Source: Treponema sp. (GTDB lineage Bacteria; Spirochaetota; Spirochaetia; Treponematales; Rectinemataceae). Taken from it: a stretch of 5,379 nucleotides of DNA. The notes under the pieces were generated by a model that searched no databases, had not been told where the DNA came from, and was given only the letters and a program-made list of their open reading frames with translations. Shown piece after piece: positions 5,049-5,379 of the stretch. Location: contig JAAYWE010000113.1 in the NCBI GenBank assembly GCA_012516755.1, forward strand, positions 1-5,379, in the 5' to 3' direction. Position 1 is the first letter of the stretch. Every line of letters begins with the position of its first letter. The position numbers and the translations under genes are program-made.

Positions 5049-5379
5049 TTATTGGGCTTCGTCTGGCGGATTCAGCATTGCATACATATTTTTCGAGCGA
5101 AGAAAGGGCATGCGCCCTTGCAGCTCCTCAATCTTCCGCTGGGACTTGCACCAGACAATCCATGGAATAGCATAAATCAGAGCAATAAAGCAGACAACGA
5201 GCAGACATGAAAAGATCCTTAACATGGGTATTGAGCCTACATTGAAAATAGGAAAAGAAGCGCTTGATGCAAGAATCCATGTAAGGACAGATTGCAGGGC
5301 TTCCAGTAATGGCGCTGTTATGCGATTTACAAAGGCTAAAGGAATCGCGATTAGCCCCCCAACCAGCGCAATCCACATA
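5049..5379 (-). CDS. C-terminal part of an integral membrane protein, possibly ComEC/Rec2-like (5' end cut)
   Basis: About 109 residues are visible before the TAA at 5049-5051. The frame is open at the right edge, and an ATG happens to lie there (5376-5378). No upstream sequence is available to judge that start, so I treat the gene as truncated. Visible features are a hydrophobic segment WIALVGGLIAIPLAFV (2-17), an amphipathic middle with TAPLLEALQSVLTWILAS (21-38), then FPIFNVGSIP. A strong transmembrane helix follows (54-76, ending IPWIVW), and a polar basic tail begins CKSQRKIEELQGRMPFLR. The arrangement of a small-residue/proline-rich helix, 'P-LL-AL--VL-WI' and a last helix resembles the end of the ComEC/Rec2 competence domain (DNA-uptake channel). 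If so, the protein lacks a C-terminal metallo-beta-lactamase domain. That resemblance is weak and other polytopic proteins are possible. A membrane protein is well supported; identity is not. Confidence 0.6.
   Translation of the reverse strand, partial: MWIALVGGLIAIPLAFVNRITAPLLEALQSVLTWILASSASFPIFNVGSIPMLRIFSCLLVVCFIALIYAIPWIVWCKSQRKIEELQGRMPFLRSKNMYAMLNPPDEAQ

Noticed and set aside
5128..5376. Second minus-strand frame of 82 codons at the right edge
   Set aside because: It overlaps the better-supported membrane-protein frame and shows no coherent hydrophobic pattern. The membrane frame runs to a stop just before the rsmA ribosome site, as expected for an operon.

Overview
The window looks like a piece of a spirochaete chromosome (Treponema/Spirochaeta-like). 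This rests on the protein types rather than on a marker gene: a bactofilin of the form common in spirochaetes, an MtaB with an enlarged middle region, a lipoprotein whose lipobox has Phe at -3 (spirochaetes tolerate loose lipoboxes), and an outer-membrane protein resembling the treponemal UPF0164/FadL-like family. The genus cannot be fixed from the sequence. Every supported gene lies on the minus strand, so transcription runs from right to left.

Right part (5379 to 1560): a compact cluster. The order of transcription is the C-terminal end of an integral membrane protein (possibly ComEC/Rec2-like, cut by the window edge), then rsmA/ksgA (16S rRNA dimethyltransferase), a bactofilin, an exported or membrane-anchored TPR protein, and mtaB (tRNA methylthiotransferase). 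The gaps are 12, 31, -4 and 18 nt, so this reads as one operon. Bactofilin and the TPR gene are joined by an ATGA stop/start overlap. The cluster therefore mixes RNA modification of the decoding apparatus (16S helix 45; tRNA position 37) with an envelope or cytoskeletal pair.

Middle (1559 to 1417): the only sizeable non-coding gap, 143 nt. It holds a plausible sigma70-type promoter reading leftwards, flanked by an 8-bp inverted repeat, and no convincing terminator.

Left part (1416 to 1): a second, two-gene unit. A strongly acidic, mostly helical lipoprotein of unknown function is followed after 32 nt by a signal-peptide-bearing outer-membrane beta-barrel protein of PorV/UPF0164/FadL type, which runs off the left edge. 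Both have strong Shine-Dalgarno sites. The pairing suggests a joint envelope function that I cannot name.

No tRNA, rRNA, CRISPR array, insertion sequence or clear sign of horizontal transfer was seen. The least explained parts are the lipoprotein/barrel pair, the bactofilin start (no Shine-Dalgarno, but a promoter-like sequence that would give a nearly leaderless mRNA), and the bactofilin-TPR coupling.
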